A stretch of DNA of 22,346 nucleotides from Chloroflexota bacterium (lineage in GTDB: Bacteria > Chloroflexota > UBA6077 > JACCZL01): positions 1 through 22,346 of the forward strand of contig JADLFM010000020.1 of NCBI GenBank assembly GCA_020845495.1, given 5' to 3'. Position 1 is the first letter of the stretch. Each line of letters opens with the position of its first letter. Below the pieces are notes generated by a model. That model was not told the origin of the DNA. It made no database searches and worked only from the letters and a program-made list of their open reading frames with translations. The position numbers and the translations under genes are program-made. This document shows positions 1-7,800 of the stretch, piece after piece.

Positions 1-492
1 CCGCGGCCCCAGCGACTCCACCCCGTGCCGTCGATAATCGTCCCACCGCTGCCCATCCCTGGCGCAAGCCCTTCTTTCGCTCACGCCAGCGCAACCCGCT
101 CCCCGCAACAAGCTGAGGGGCACCCGCTCTGCGATCAGTACGGGCTGGCGGTCACCGTCTGCCACTATCCTCCTGGCTGTTCGAAGTGGAACCCGATCGA
201 ACATCGCCTGTTCGGACCGATCAGCTCGAATTGGGCCGGCCACCCCCTCACCTCGTGGGAGACCATGCTCGGTTACCTCCGTGGCACCACAACCGAGACC
301 GGGCTGACCGTCCGCGCCGCGCTCCATGACGGCAGCTACACGACCGGCGAGTCTGTCTCCGATGCGGACATGGCGGCCCTCAATCTCACCCGCCACGACG
401 TCTGCCCCACCTGGAATTACACCCTCCGCCCACGAGCATCCGCCGTTCCCGACTCGGCTGGTCACGCCACGAATCGGGAACTTGTTCTTTGA
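1..492 (+). pseudogene. ISAzo13-family transposase, C-terminal remnant
   Basis: The frame is open from the window edge to TGA at 490-492. From about position 130 the translation matches the C-terminal part of ISAzo13-type DDE transposases: CDQYGLAVTVCHYPPG, then CSKWNPIEHRLF, NWAGHPL, TTTETGLTVRA and the final DMAALNLTRHD...WNYTLRPR block. Upstream of CDQYGL the same frame (proline- and serine-rich) does not resemble the family. A neighbouring frame near 94-120 reads more like the expected Lys/Arg-rich segment, so a frameshift around 110-130 is likely. The GTG at 25 is therefore probably not a true start. The catalytic N-terminal half is outside the window or lost. Its end overlaps the annotated TTG start of vsr by 4 bases, which suggests the element end abuts or supplies the vsr 5' end. 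Family assignment is confident; the broken state is inferred. Confidence 0.75.
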
Positions 493-1010
493 CGACCCCT
501 AAGCTGCCCGAAGCGCCGCAGCCGCGCCGGAAGGACCTGCCACCTGCGTCTTCGCGTGATGCCGCGAATCGCATGCGCTCGACGAGACAGAGCGGTACTG
601 TGGCTGAGCAGCGAATCCGGACCGAGTTTGAAGCTGAGGGGCTGCGGTACCAGGTCGATCAGAGGGTGCTACCCGGTCTGCGGCGACGGGCAGATTTCGT
701 GTTCACCGCGGCGAGGATCGCCATCTTCGTCGACGGGTGCTTCTGGCACGGGTGCCCCGAGCATGCGACCTGGCCAAAGGCAAATGCGGCGTGGTGGCGC
801 ACCAAGATCGAGACAAATCGGGCACGTGATCGTGATACGAACCGTCGCCTCACCGGCTTGGGCTGGACCGTCATTCGGATCTGGGAGCACGAAGACTCCG
901 TAGCTGCCGCTCGCCGCGTCAGTGACCTCGTCCATCGCTTTGCGGCGTCGGCTCACAGCGACCTGCACCGGCAAGATGGCGGTGAACCCGACCGGCACGA
1001 CGCCGAGTGA
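489..1010 (+). CDS. vsr: Very short patch repair endonuclease (Vsr)
   Basis: The protein has 173 residues. Vsr nicks next to T:G mismatches that arise when 5-methylcytosine deaminates in DNA methyltransferase target sites. The conserved core is clear: RRADFVF around residues 66-72 with the metal-binding Asp69, FVDGCFWHGCPEH at 80-92 with His87, the PKxNxxWWxxKI segment at 96-107, NRARDRDTNRRL, and GWTVIRIWEHE at 125-135. It is of the FWHGCP subtype and not the E. coli FWHHH type. The TTG start at 489 overlaps the transposase stop. ATG at 573 (residue 29) is an alternative, but family alignment (SRDAANRMRSTRQSGT resembles the usual RSxxMRxIxxxxT) suggests that translation begins upstream of it. 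No cytosine methyltransferase partner lies in the window. It is convergent with ribF, with a 12-bp gap, and sits beside an IS remnant, so it was probably acquired by transfer. Confidence 0.9.
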   Translation: MTTPKLPEAPQPRRKDLPPASSRDAANRMRSTRQSGTVAEQRIRTEFEAEGLRYQVDQRVLPGLRRRADFVFTAARIAIFVDGCFWHGCPEHATWPKANAAWWRTKIETNRARDRDTNRRLTGLGWTVIRIWEHEDSVAAARRVSDLVHRFAASAHSDLHRQDGGEPDRHDAE

Positions 1011-1022
1011 GACTCGCGGGAG

Positions 1023-1922
1023 TCAGAGGCCCAGGTCGATGGTGCGGCCAAGGTCGGCATCGCGGGCGATCTGCTCGCGCAGGGCGTCCACCGACTCGAA
1101 TCGTTCGACATCACGAATGCGGTCGACGAGGTCGACGTCGATGGTGCGGCCGTAGAGATCGCGTGAGACGTCGAGGAGATGGACTTCGAGCAGCCGCTCG
1201 CCTTCGAGGAACGTCGGCCGGCCCCCAAGGTTCACCACCGCGCGATACTCCACACCGTCGAGCGGCACGACCGCCGCATAGACGCCATCGGCCGGCAGGG
1301 TTCGGCGCGGGTCCGGGTGGATATTCGCGGTCGGGAAGCCGAGCAGCCGACCGCGCGCCTGCCCCCGCTCGACTGTCCCGCTGATCCGGTAGCGCCGCCC
1401 GAGGAGCCGGTTCGCGTGGCGGATCTTGCCCTGACTCAGCAGCGTCCGGATCGTGGTGCTGGAGATGATCTCACGGTCCACCTTCTGCGGTGGCACGACG
1501 TGGAGTGCGAAGCCCTCGGTCCGCCCGATCTCGGCCAGCGCGGAGATGGTACCCGAGCGATCTCGGCCGAGTGCGAAATCGGAGCCCACCCACAACTCGG
1601 CGAGCGGGTACTTCTCGGCGATCAGGCCCAGGAACTCATCCGGGCGGAGCATCGAGAGGTCGCGGGTGAACTCGAACACCATGACCTCGTCGAGCCCGAG
1701 CTCTCGCAAGATGCGCTCCTTGTCGGCGCGGTCTGACAGGTAGGTCAGATGGCGTTCGGGGTAGATGATCACATCCGGATGGGGATCGAACGTGACGCAG
1801 AGGCTCTCGATGCCCAGCGCTCGGGCACGGTCGACCACCTGTTTCAAGAGCAGTTGGTGGCCCCGATGGATGCCGTCGAACGCGCCGATCGTCGCGACGA
1901 CCGGGGATTGCTCGCTTACCAT
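1023..1922 (-). CDS. ribF: Bifunctional riboflavin kinase / FAD synthetase
   Basis: The protein has 299 residues, full length for the family. It phosphorylates riboflavin to FMN and adenylates FMN to FAD in the cytosol. The N-terminal nucleotidyltransferase domain shows TIGAFDGIHRGH (residues 11-22), FDPHP near 45, the WVGSDFALGRDRSG stretch at 111-124 and ISSTTIR at 153-159. The C-terminal riboflavin kinase domain has GFPTAN at 195-200 and GVYAAVV followed by VNLGGRPTF. The ATG start at 1922 is preceded by a purine-rich AGGGCAGG segment, and the protein begins only a few residues before the first beta strand, a little shorter at the N-terminus than usual. It is the last gene of the nusA-infB cluster, 164 bp after truB. 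That gap shows no recognisable gene or strong hairpin. Confidence 0.96.
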   Translation of the reverse strand: MVSEQSPVVATIGAFDGIHRGHQLLLKQVVDRARALGIESLCVTFDPHPDVIIYPERHLTYLSDRADKERILRELGLDEVMVFEFTRDLSMLRPDEFLGLIAEKYPLAELWVGSDFALGRDRSGTISALAEIGRTEGFALHVVPPQKVDREIISSTTIRTLLSQGKIRHANRLLGRRYRISGTVERGQARGRLLGFPTANIHPDPRRTLPADGVYAAVVPLDGVEYRAVVNLGGRPTFLEGERLLEVHLLDVSRDLYGRTIDVDLVDRIRDVERFESVDALREQIARDADLGRTIDLGL

Positions 1923-2086
1923 CCTGCCCTCATCACCCGATCACTCCTCACGTCACGTAGTATCAACGTCCGCGCCGCCATCTGAACCACACGACCCCGC
2001 TTCGTGTCCGTCTGGGCCTCAGGGGCTTCGCTCATGGCTTACGGTCGCGGGCAGCGCTCGCTCGGTCTGGCCCCAGAGACTCACCG

Positions 2087-3010
2087 TCAACCATCTGTCC
2101 GGACGAGCGCGAGTGTCGGCTGCCAGAGCCCCCGCTCCCGGTTGGCAGTCGCCAGGCCGAGCAGCCGTCCATCCGTATCGTACACGCGGGCGGCAACGGT
2201 CGGCTCAGACCGCCGATGGGCACGCCACGGTCGGCCGTGGGTGAAGTCACGGGCACGGTCCGGATCGACGACGGCGACCGGCACACTGACGAGCGCGGCA
2301 TCGGCAGGTAGCAGTACCCGATCGAGCGTACCTTCGTCGACAGCCGTCTGAAGCTCCTCGAGCGAGATGGCGTCGGCCAACCGAAAGCCGCCCACCCACA
2401 GGCGCACGAGCGTTGCCAGATGCGCCCCACAGCCCAGCGCCACCCCGATGTCCCGGGCGAGTGCCCGAATGTACGTCCCCTTGGAGCAGGCGACGACGAC
2501 GCTCAGGCGCGGCGTCGACCAGTTGCGCACGGTCAGAGTATGGATAGTGACCTCACGGGGCTGAAGACGGACGTCGTCGCCACGACGGGCCAGATCGTAG
2601 GCCCGCCGGCCGGCGATCTTGAGGGCGGAATACGCCGGTGGCACCTGCACGATCGTCCCTCGGAAGGTCTGGAGGATGCGCTCTAGATCGTCCGGCAGCA
2701 GCGGGGGAACAGGGCGAGTCTCCAGCACCTCGCCCTCGGCATCGTCGGTGGACGTGCGGATGCCGAGCACGATCTCCCCGTAATAACCTTTGCTCGCGCT
2801 GGCAAGCGCGTCTACGAGGCGCGTCGTCCGTCCAACGCAGACCGGCAAGACCCCCTGGGCGGCCGGGTCGAGCGTGCCAGCATGCCCGACCCGCCGGGTG
2901 CCGAGCGTTCGGCGCACGATAGCGACGACGTCATGCGACGTATATCCACCGCTCTTGCAGATGTTGAGCAAGCCGTGGACGTCGGCGTCCGTGCGCCGCC
3001 GGCCGCTCAC
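2087..3010 (-). CDS. truB: tRNA pseudouridine(55) synthase
   Basis: The protein has 307 residues. TruB makes pseudouridine 55 in the T-loop of tRNAs. The signature GHAGTLDPAAQGVLP spans residues 42-56 with catalytic Asp48. Other family blocks are KGYYGEIVLGIRTSTDDAEG, PPAYSALKIAGRRAYDLAR and GTYIRALARDIG. The usual KPxGxTS motif near the N-terminus reads KSGGYTSHDVV, with Ser replacing the Pro. The C-terminal part resembles the small PUA-like tail (GLATANRERGLWQPTLALV). The start is GTG at 3010, overlapping the rbfA stop by 4 bases (GTGA), which indicates translational coupling. This is the classic rbfA-truB-ribF order. Confidence 0.96.
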   Translation of the reverse strand: MSGRRRTDADVHGLLNICKSGGYTSHDVVAIVRRTLGTRRVGHAGTLDPAAQGVLPVCVGRTTRLVDALASASKGYYGEIVLGIRTSTDDAEGEVLETRPVPPLLPDDLERILQTFRGTIVQVPPAYSALKIAGRRAYDLARRGDDVRLQPREVTIHTLTVRNWSTPRLSVVVACSKGTYIRALARDIGVALGCGAHLATLVRLWVGGFRLADAISLEELQTAVDEGTLDRVLLPADAALVSVPVAVVDPDRARDFTHGRPWRAHRRSEPTVAARVYDTDGRLLGLATANRERGLWQPTLALVRTDG

Positions 3011-3357
3011 GGCTCGGGCTTGATCTCGCGCAGGAGCTGGAGCACCCGCGCGCCCCGTGCAATGGACGGATCGAACACGAAGTCAAGCTCGGGCGTGTGG
3101 CGCAGGTTGAGCCGCTCGGCGATCTCACGGCGGAAGAACCGCGAGGCGTGGCGGAGCCGCTTCATCACCGCCTCGGCCTCAGGCCCTTCTTCGAGCATGC
3201 TCACATACACCTTGGCGCGCTGGAGATCCTGGGTCACCTCCACGTCGGTCACGGAGATAAGCGAGCCGAGCATCGGATCGTCCGTCTCGTGACGAAGGAG
3301 TTTGCCGATCTCGTCCCGGAGCAACTGATTGATGCGCTGCTGTCGACGAGTGACCAT
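3007..3357 (-). CDS. rbfA: 30S ribosome-binding factor A
   Basis: The protein has 116 residues. RbfA binds the 30S subunit during late maturation of the 16S rRNA 5' end. The fold is recognisable from RQQRINQLLRDEIGKLLR at the N-terminus, LISVTDVEVTQDLQRAKVYVS in the middle, and the terminal RLRHASRFFRREIAERLNLRHTPELDFVFD block, a KH-like domain. The ATG at 3357 is chosen because a GGGAG ribosome binding site lies 6 bases upstream and the protein then begins with MVTRRQQRIN as in homologues. A longer in-frame reading to 3432 adds a Cys/Pro-rich leader that is not family-like. It overlaps truB by 4 bases downstream, and a 343-bp gap separates it from infB. Confidence 0.94.
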   Translation of the reverse strand: MVTRRQQRINQLLRDEIGKLLRHETDDPMLGSLISVTDVEVTQDLQRAKVYVSMLEEGPEAEAVMKRLRHASRFFRREIAERLNLRHTPELDFVFDPSIARGARVLQLLREIKPEP

Positions 3358-3700
3358 GGCGGCTCCCTGAGTAGCGAAAATGGAGGGGTAGCAACATTGG
3401 AGGGTGCGAGCGGGCGTGGGCCGGGCGCACATGGGGATACGCGGGGAGGACGCAGCGGACGAGATGTATGCGGTGGCGTGCAGGAACTGGACTCATGCCA
3501 CGTGCGAGACCACCCGAAGCGGTCGAGCCCTGGTCTGGCTCAGCGACACGCGGGCCGCCACTGGGTGAGCGGGGGCGAGCCTGGGTGGCTGACCGAGAGC
3601 GCGGCACGGCGGGCAGCGTGAGAGGACGGACCGCGCGGCAACAGCGGAAGCGATCGCAACCCGCCTGCCGCCGCGCATCCGGTGACCGCAAGGCCCGTGC
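3358..3700. other. infB-rbfA intergenic gap, no gene recognised
   Basis: These 343 bp lie between the infB stop and the rbfA ribosome binding site. Open frames here on both strands are Arg/Pro/Ser-rich and match nothing I know. In some bacteria a small DUF503 gene sits at this place, but none of the frames resembles it. I see no terminator with a T-tract, and the only regulatory element I can support is the rbfA Shine-Dalgarno at the left end. Confidence 0.5.
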
Positions 3701-5614
3701 TTATTCGGGTGTCACTTCCTCCTGGCCGAACGACTCGATCACGTCTCCTTCGCGGAAATCGCTGAAGCCGTCGAGTACGATGCCGCACTCGTAGCCGGTC
3801 GCCACCTCGCGAACGTCTTCCTTGATCCGGCGGAGCGTCGCGATGCGCCCCTCCCAGATGGTCTTGTCGCCGCGCTTCACGCGCGCCTGACTGTTGCGGA
3901 GAATCTGACCGTCCGTGACGTAGCAGCCCGCTGCTGCGCCGCCCCGTCGCACTGGGAAGATCTGGCGAACCGCGGCGTGCCCGTGCACGACCTCCGCGTA
4001 GCGGGGCCCGAGCATCCCGACGAGCGCCTTCCGCACGTCATCGACGACGTTGTAGATCACGTCGTAGGTGCGGACGTCAACGCCCTGGGTCTCGGCAGCG
4101 CTCCGGGCGCCCGGCTCAGCCCGGACGTTGAACGCGATGATGATCGCCTTCGAGGTCGCCGCGAGCAGCACGTCCGACTCGTTCACATTGCCCGTGCCCG
4201 ATCGGATCACCTTCACCCGCAGCCCTTCTTCCTGAAGGCCCTGGAGTGACGTGACCAGCGGCTCGACCGAGCCCTGGACGTCCGCCTTGACGACGAGGTT
4301 CAGGTCGCGAACCTCGCCCTCCTTCATGCGCGTGAAGATGTCCTCGAGCGACACTTCAGTGCCGCGCCCTGTCTCGCGTTCGGCGTTGCGCTGGTTGATC
4401 GCCGCCTGTTGGCGCGCCAGTTTCTCGTCGGCGACGACCTGGAAGCGATCGCCTGCCACCGGCACGCCGGACAGCCCCAGCACCTCGACGGGCGTCGACG
4501 GGCCGGCCGTCTTGATCCGCTTCCCCTTGTCGTCGAGGACGGCACGCAATCGGCCAGTGACGGCGCCGATCACGACCACATCGCCGACGTTGAGCGTGCC
4601 GCGCTGGACGAGCAGCGTCGCCACCGGACCGCGAGTGCGGTCGAGCTTCGCTTCCACGACGAGGCCGGAGGCGGCGCGGTCTGGGTTCGCCTTCAGTTCG
4701 GCCACGTCTGCGACCAGCGCCACCGTTGTCAGCAGATCGTCGATGCCATCGCCCGTTTTCGCGGAGACCGGCACCAACGGTACTTCTCCACCGTACTCCT
4801 CGATGACGACGTTACGCTCGGCCAGTTGCTGCTTGACCCGGTCCGGGTTGATATTCGGCCGATCCATCTTGTTGAGCGCCACGACGATCGGCACGTTCGC
4901 CGCTCGTGCGTGGTCGATTGCCTCGGCGGTCTGTGGCATCACGCCGTCGTCGGCCGCGACGACCAGGATCGCGATATCGGTGGCCTGGGCGCCCCGCGCT
5001 CGCATGGCCGTGAACGCCTCGTGCCCCGGAGTGTCGAGGAAGGTGATCCGACGTGGCTCGCCGTCGACGTCCACCTGAACCTGGTACGCGCCGATGTGCT
5101 GAGTGATGCCACCGGCCTCGCCGGTCGCGACCTTCGTGCGGCGCACCCGATCGAGCAAGCTCGTCTTGCCGTGGTCGACGTGGCCCATCACCGTGACGAC
5201 CGGCGGCCGGTCGACCATGTGGGCAAGCTCTTCGTCGGACAGCGGCGCCTCGGCGGCGCCATCCGAGGCCTCGCTGGACACGGCTGACGTCTGCTCGCTC
5301 ACCTCGAATCCGAGGTCAGCAGCGGCCGCTGAGGCCGTGTCGTAGTCGATCATCTGGTTCACGGTGGCGAAGATGCCGCTCTTGATGAGCGTCTGGATCA
5401 CCGCGGCTGGCCGTAAGCTCAGCAGCGTCGACAACTCCTCGACCGTCATGGTCGGCGGCAGTTCCACGGCGCGCGGCGCGACGGCAACGCCACCTTGCGC
5501 GTCGTCAGCCCCCGGCGTAAATGGCCCCCGCCGCCCGCTGTTCGAACTTCGGCCGCGATTCCCACCTGGCCGTGGTCGTCCACGGGCTCCGCCCCGGCGA
5601 AATGGTCTGGGCAT
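3701..5614 (-). CDS. infB: Translation initiation factor IF-2
   Basis: The protein has 637 residues. IF-2 is the GTPase that brings initiator tRNA to the 30S subunit and promotes 50S joining. The N-terminus is a basic, Gly/Arg/Pro-rich stretch (1-36), then one IF2_N-type domain at about 50-105 ([20 protein letters not shown]). The G domain carries G1 GHVDHGKT at 144-151, G2 GGITQH at 168-173, G3 DTPGH at 194-198, G4 NKMD at 248-251 and G5 SAK at 284-286. Domains II, III and IV follow, with [10 protein letters not shown] and the C-terminal [18 protein letters not shown] block. It is short compared with the 700-900 residues common elsewhere because the N-terminal extension is reduced. The ATG start shares one base with the ylxR stop (TGATG), so the two are translationally coupled. 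Confidence 0.97.
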   Translation of the reverse strand: MPRPFRRGGARGRPRPGGNRGRSSNSGRRGPFTPGADDAQGGVAVAPRAVELPPTMTVEELSTLLSLRPAAVIQTLIKSGIFATVNQMIDYDTASAAAADLGFEVSEQTSAVSSEASDGAAEAPLSDEELAHMVDRPPVVTVMGHVDHGKTSLLDRVRRTKVATGEAGGITQHIGAYQVQVDVDGEPRRITFLDTPGHEAFTAMRARGAQATDIAILVVAADDGVMPQTAEAIDHARAANVPIVVALNKMDRPNINPDRVKQQLAERNVVIEEYGGEVPLVPVSAKTGDGIDDLLTTVALVADVAELKANPDRAASGLVVEAKLDRTRGPVATLLVQRGTLNVGDVVVIGAVTGRLRAVLDDKGKRIKTAGPSTPVEVLGLSGVPVAGDRFQVVADEKLARQQAAINQRNAERETGRGTEVSLEDIFTRMKEGEVRDLNLVVKADVQGSVEPLVTSLQGLQEEGLRVKVIRSGTGNVNESDVLLAATSKAIIIAFNVRAEPGARSAAETQGVDVRTYDVIYNVVDDVRKALVGMLGPRYAEVVHGHAAVRQIFPVRRGGAAAGCYVTDGQILRNSQARVKRGDKTIWEGRIATLRRIKEDVREVATGYECGIVLDGFSDFREGDVIESFGQEEVTPE

Positions 5615-5922
5615 CAGACTTCCCCTTCCCGGCGCGCAACACCCGCCGTCTCCGCGGGTTGCGTCGCACCAAACGCCGCCAGGGCCTCGCGATCGGCCGC
5701 GGACAGCTCAGTTTTCAATGCTCGTTCGAGTGCATGCCGCTTGAGTGCTGCCTGCCAGCAGTCGGCTCGCAGGCAGAGATAGGCACCCCGACCGGATTTC
5801 TTGCCGGTCGGATCCACGCTGACGCTGCCGTCCGGCGCCCGGACGACACGTACCATCTCGCGCTTCGGGCGCTGGGACCGGCAGGCGACGCACGTCCGCT
5901 CTGGGGTGTGGCGCAGCGTCAT
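5614..5922 (-). CDS. ylxR: YlxR family RNA-binding protein (DUF448, RnpM-like)
   Basis: The protein has 102 residues and belongs to the YlxR/DUF448 family, a small nucleic-acid-binding protein nearly always encoded between nusA and infB. In Bacillus it has been reported to bind RNase P RNA and modulate its activity. Visible hallmarks are the N-terminal RTCVACRSQRPKREMVRVVR with Cys11 and Cys14, the family signature GRGAYLC at 44-50, and RADCWQAALKRHALERAL. The C-terminal 25 residues are poorly conserved. It starts with ATG at 5922, 12 bp after the nusA stop, and its TGA overlaps the infB ATG by one base. The family is certain; the function in this organism is inferred from homologues. Confidence 0.92.
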   Translation of the reverse strand: MTLRHTPERTCVACRSQRPKREMVRVVRAPDGSVSVDPTGKKSGRGAYLCLRADCWQAALKRHALERALKTELSAADREALAAFGATQPAETAGVARREGEV

Positions 5923-5934
5923 CCGGTCTCCCGT

Positions 5935-7242
5935 CTAGCCCTCAGCGTGCACCTCGCCGGCCGCCTGAGCGCCGGCCTCGGCCAGCGCTGGCTGCATCGC
6001 ACCCGTGTCGCCGTCGTTTCCGTCCGTCCGCTCGTGCTCGACCGAGCCGCCGGCCTGTTCGCCCGCGTCGGGCACCCCGGCCTCCGCCGCCCTGGCCTCG
6101 GCCTGGCTCGCCTCGGCCTGGCTCGCCTCGAGCTCGCGCGCTCGTTCGGCTGCGAGGCGCATCGCCGTATCGCTCTTGATGTCGATCCGCCAGCCGGTTA
6201 GTTTCGCGGCGAGACGAGCGTTCTGCCCTTCCTTGCCAATCGCGAGCGACAACTGGCGCTCCGGTACAACGACGGTCGCCGTCTTCGTATCCTCGTCGAT
6301 GCTGACCCGTACAACCTGAGCCGGGCTCAGCGCGTTCGCCACGTAGCGGGCCGGATCCTCGTGCCACTCGACGACGTCGATCTTCTCACCGCCAAGCTCG
6401 TTGACGATGTTCTGGATCCGCACACCACGCATCCCCACACACGACCCGACCGGATCGATGCCGGCCTGCCGAGCGGTCACGGCCACCTTGGAGCGAGCGC
6501 CGGCCTCGCGGGCAATCGCCTTGATTTCGACGCGGCCATCATAGATCTCCGGCACTTCCTGCTCGAACAGGCGCCGGAGCATCAGCCGGTGAGCGCGGGA
6601 CACGACCACCTGTGGGCCGCGATGGGTGTCGTGCACGTCGACCACGTAGACCCGGATTCGCTGGCCAGGGTAGTACCGCTCGGTCGGAACCTGCTCTGCG
6701 CGCGGCATGATCGCCTCGGCGCGCCCAAGCTCGACGATGGCGGTGCCAGCTTCGATCCGCTGGATCACCCCGTGGACGATCTCGTCCTTGCGCTCGGCGA
6801 ACTCGTTGAACACCATCTGGCGCTCGGCCTCGCGGAGCTTCTGGAGGACGACTTGCTTCGCGGTCTGGGCCGCGATCCGCCCGAATGCTGGCGGCGTGAC
6901 GTCGAATTTTAGTTTCTGCCCGACATCCGGCGTGCCTTCGACGATCCGATCGGCCGGGAGCTCTCGCGCTTCATCGAGCGTGATCTGGTCGTAGACCGAG
7001 ACGCCGTCCGGCTGGTCCTCGTCCAGTGCATCGACGACGAGGGCCGTCCGCAAGATCTGGATGCCGCCCTTGTCTGGCGATACGTCCTGAAGGATCTCGC
7101 AGGTCAGTTCGTTGGCAGGCGAGTCGAAGTTCCGCTTGTACGCGGACACGAGGGCTGCCTTGAGAGCGTCCAGCACCATCTCGCGCGGGACGCCCTTCTC
7201 GCTGCTGAGTTGCGTGATCGCGGCAAGAAATTCCGACTTCAT
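5935..7242 (-). CDS. nusA: Transcription termination/antitermination factor NusA
   Basis: The protein has 435 residues. NusA binds RNA polymerase and nascent RNA to modulate pausing, intrinsic termination and antitermination. In order, the sequence has the N-terminal polymerase-binding domain (about 1-150), an S1 domain (about 152-215, [16 protein letters not shown]), KH1 ([20 protein letters not shown] around 263-282) and KH2 ([20 protein letters not shown] around 331-350). An Ala/Glu-rich low-complexity tail (about 365-435) replaces the acidic repeats of proteobacterial NusA. The ATG at 7242 gives the family-typical [16 protein letters not shown] ribosome binding site lies 12 bases upstream and no closer in-frame start exists. 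A longer open frame reaching 7356 runs through the leader hairpin and is rejected. No rimP gene precedes it, although that is the usual neighbour. Confidence 0.96.
   Translation of the reverse strand: MKSEFLAAITQLSSEKGVPREMVLDALKAALVSAYKRNFDSPANELTCEILQDVSPDKGGIQILRTALVVDALDEDQPDGVSVYDQITLDEARELPADRIVEGTPDVGQKLKFDVTPPAFGRIAAQTAKQVVLQKLREAERQMVFNEFAERKDEIVHGVIQRIEAGTAIVELGRAEAIMPRAEQVPTERYYPGQRIRVYVVDVHDTHRGPQVVVSRAHRLMLRRLFEQEVPEIYDGRVEIKAIAREAGARSKVAVTARQAGIDPVGSCVGMRGVRIQNIVNELGGEKIDVVEWHEDPARYVANALSPAQVVRVSIDEDTKTATVVVPERQLSLAIGKEGQNARLAAKLTGWRIDIKSDTAMRLAAERARELEASQAEASQAEARAAEAGVPDAGEQAGGSVEHERTDGNDGDTGAMQPALAEAGAQAAGEVHAEG
6096..6125. repeat. 15-bp perfect tandem repeat in the nusA tail
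   Basis: Two identical 15-bp units (6096-6110 and 6111-6125) encode the duplicated EASQA pentapeptide in the low-complexity C-terminal tail of NusA. A third, partly matching unit precedes and follows. The length is a multiple of three, so changes in copy number would keep frame. Confidence 0.8.
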
Positions 7243-7330
7243 GTACTGTTCACGCCTCCCAACAGGTGATGTGGCCGTGCGCTCCACAGCCACGGTCACG
7301 CATCTCGCCGGTAACCGCAACTGTCGCGGA

Positions 7331-7359
7331 CAAGAAAAGAAGTGGGGAATTCCCACTTC
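7331..7359 (-). terminator. Intrinsic-terminator-like hairpin in the nusA leader
   Basis: Read on the minus strand, GAAGTGGG (7359-7352) pairs perfectly with CCCACTTC (7346-7339) around a 5-base loop and is followed at once by TTTTCTTG (7338-7331). This is the form of a Rho-independent terminator. It lies between the predicted nusA promoter (7401-7430) and the nusA start (7242), so it would act as a leader attenuator and not as the end of a gene. It is one of the few hairpins in the window with a T-rich tail. Confidence 0.65.
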
Positions 7360-7400
7360 CGAGGCCCACGCACGACTGATCCACCGAACTCGACAGCCGA

Positions 7401-7430
7401 ATTATATCATCGCCTCGTGACCTCGACCAA
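7401..7430 (-). promoter_or_regulatory. Predicted promoter of the nusA operon
   Basis: On the minus strand the -10 is a perfect TATAAT (7406-7401), preceded by TGA giving an extended -10 (TGATATAAT). A weak -35 TTGGTC (7430-7425) sits 18 bases upstream. Transcription would start near 7394 and leave a leader of about 150 nt before nusA. Confidence 0.6.
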
Positions 7431-7491
7431 AGTTGTCCGACGATACGGGGCGGCCGGGGTGGCCAGTACGGGCGCGAGTAGCTCGGGTGGC

Positions 7492-7527
7492 CGGCTGGGG
7501 TGGCCAGGGCGGCTGGGGTGGCCAGGG
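7492..7527. repeat. 18-bp tandem duplication in the nusA/anSME divergent region
   Basis: Two identical 18-bp units (7492-7509, 7510-7527; CGGCTGGGGTGGCCAGGG) lie in the 558-bp noncoding divergent region 7243-7800. Degenerate copies of the GGTGGCCAG core occur just before (7458-7466) and a palindromic CCTGGCCAGG follows (7537-7546). The plus strand is strongly G-rich here. Apart from the nusA leader elements I see no gene between 7243 and 7800. Confidence 0.75.
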
Positions 7528-7800
7528 CGGCACGGCCTGGCCAGGTGGCCGATGGCGTGAGTGCTGGCTCCGAGACAATAGGCGCCTCCGGGAGTGTGGT
7601 GTCCCTGGCGCCGGCCGGCCCCCGGCCAGTACCTTTCCGAGCACACGACCCCGGGTCTACGCCGTGACCGGGAGGGCGCCAGGCTGGAGCGCGGCGGGAC
7701 TGCTGTCGTGCCTGTCCGACCGGTTCCCGCGCGGGGTCGAGTCGGGCGGTCACGTCGACGCGGCTATGTGGCTATACAGGATCAGCCAGAAGGATCACCC

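Noticed and set aside
1011..1024. GACTC-GCGG-GAGTC hairpin between vsr and ribF as a terminator
   Set aside because: A 5-bp stem without a T-tract is expected by chance in DNA of this composition.
3179..3691. 170-residue minus-strand frame over the infB-rbfA gap
   Set aside because: It runs through rbfA in another frame and has the composition of noncoding GC-rich DNA; it does not match the DUF503 protein sometimes found here.
7773..7778. TATACA as a -10 for the sulfatase maturase
   Set aside because: No supporting -35 or TGn extension, and the predicted start would leave only about 15 nt of leader.
7594..7800. Upstream extension of the sulfatase maturase to a start near 7594
   Set aside because: The extra 69 residues are Arg/Gly-rich and not family-like, while ATG 7801 has a well-placed AAGGA site.
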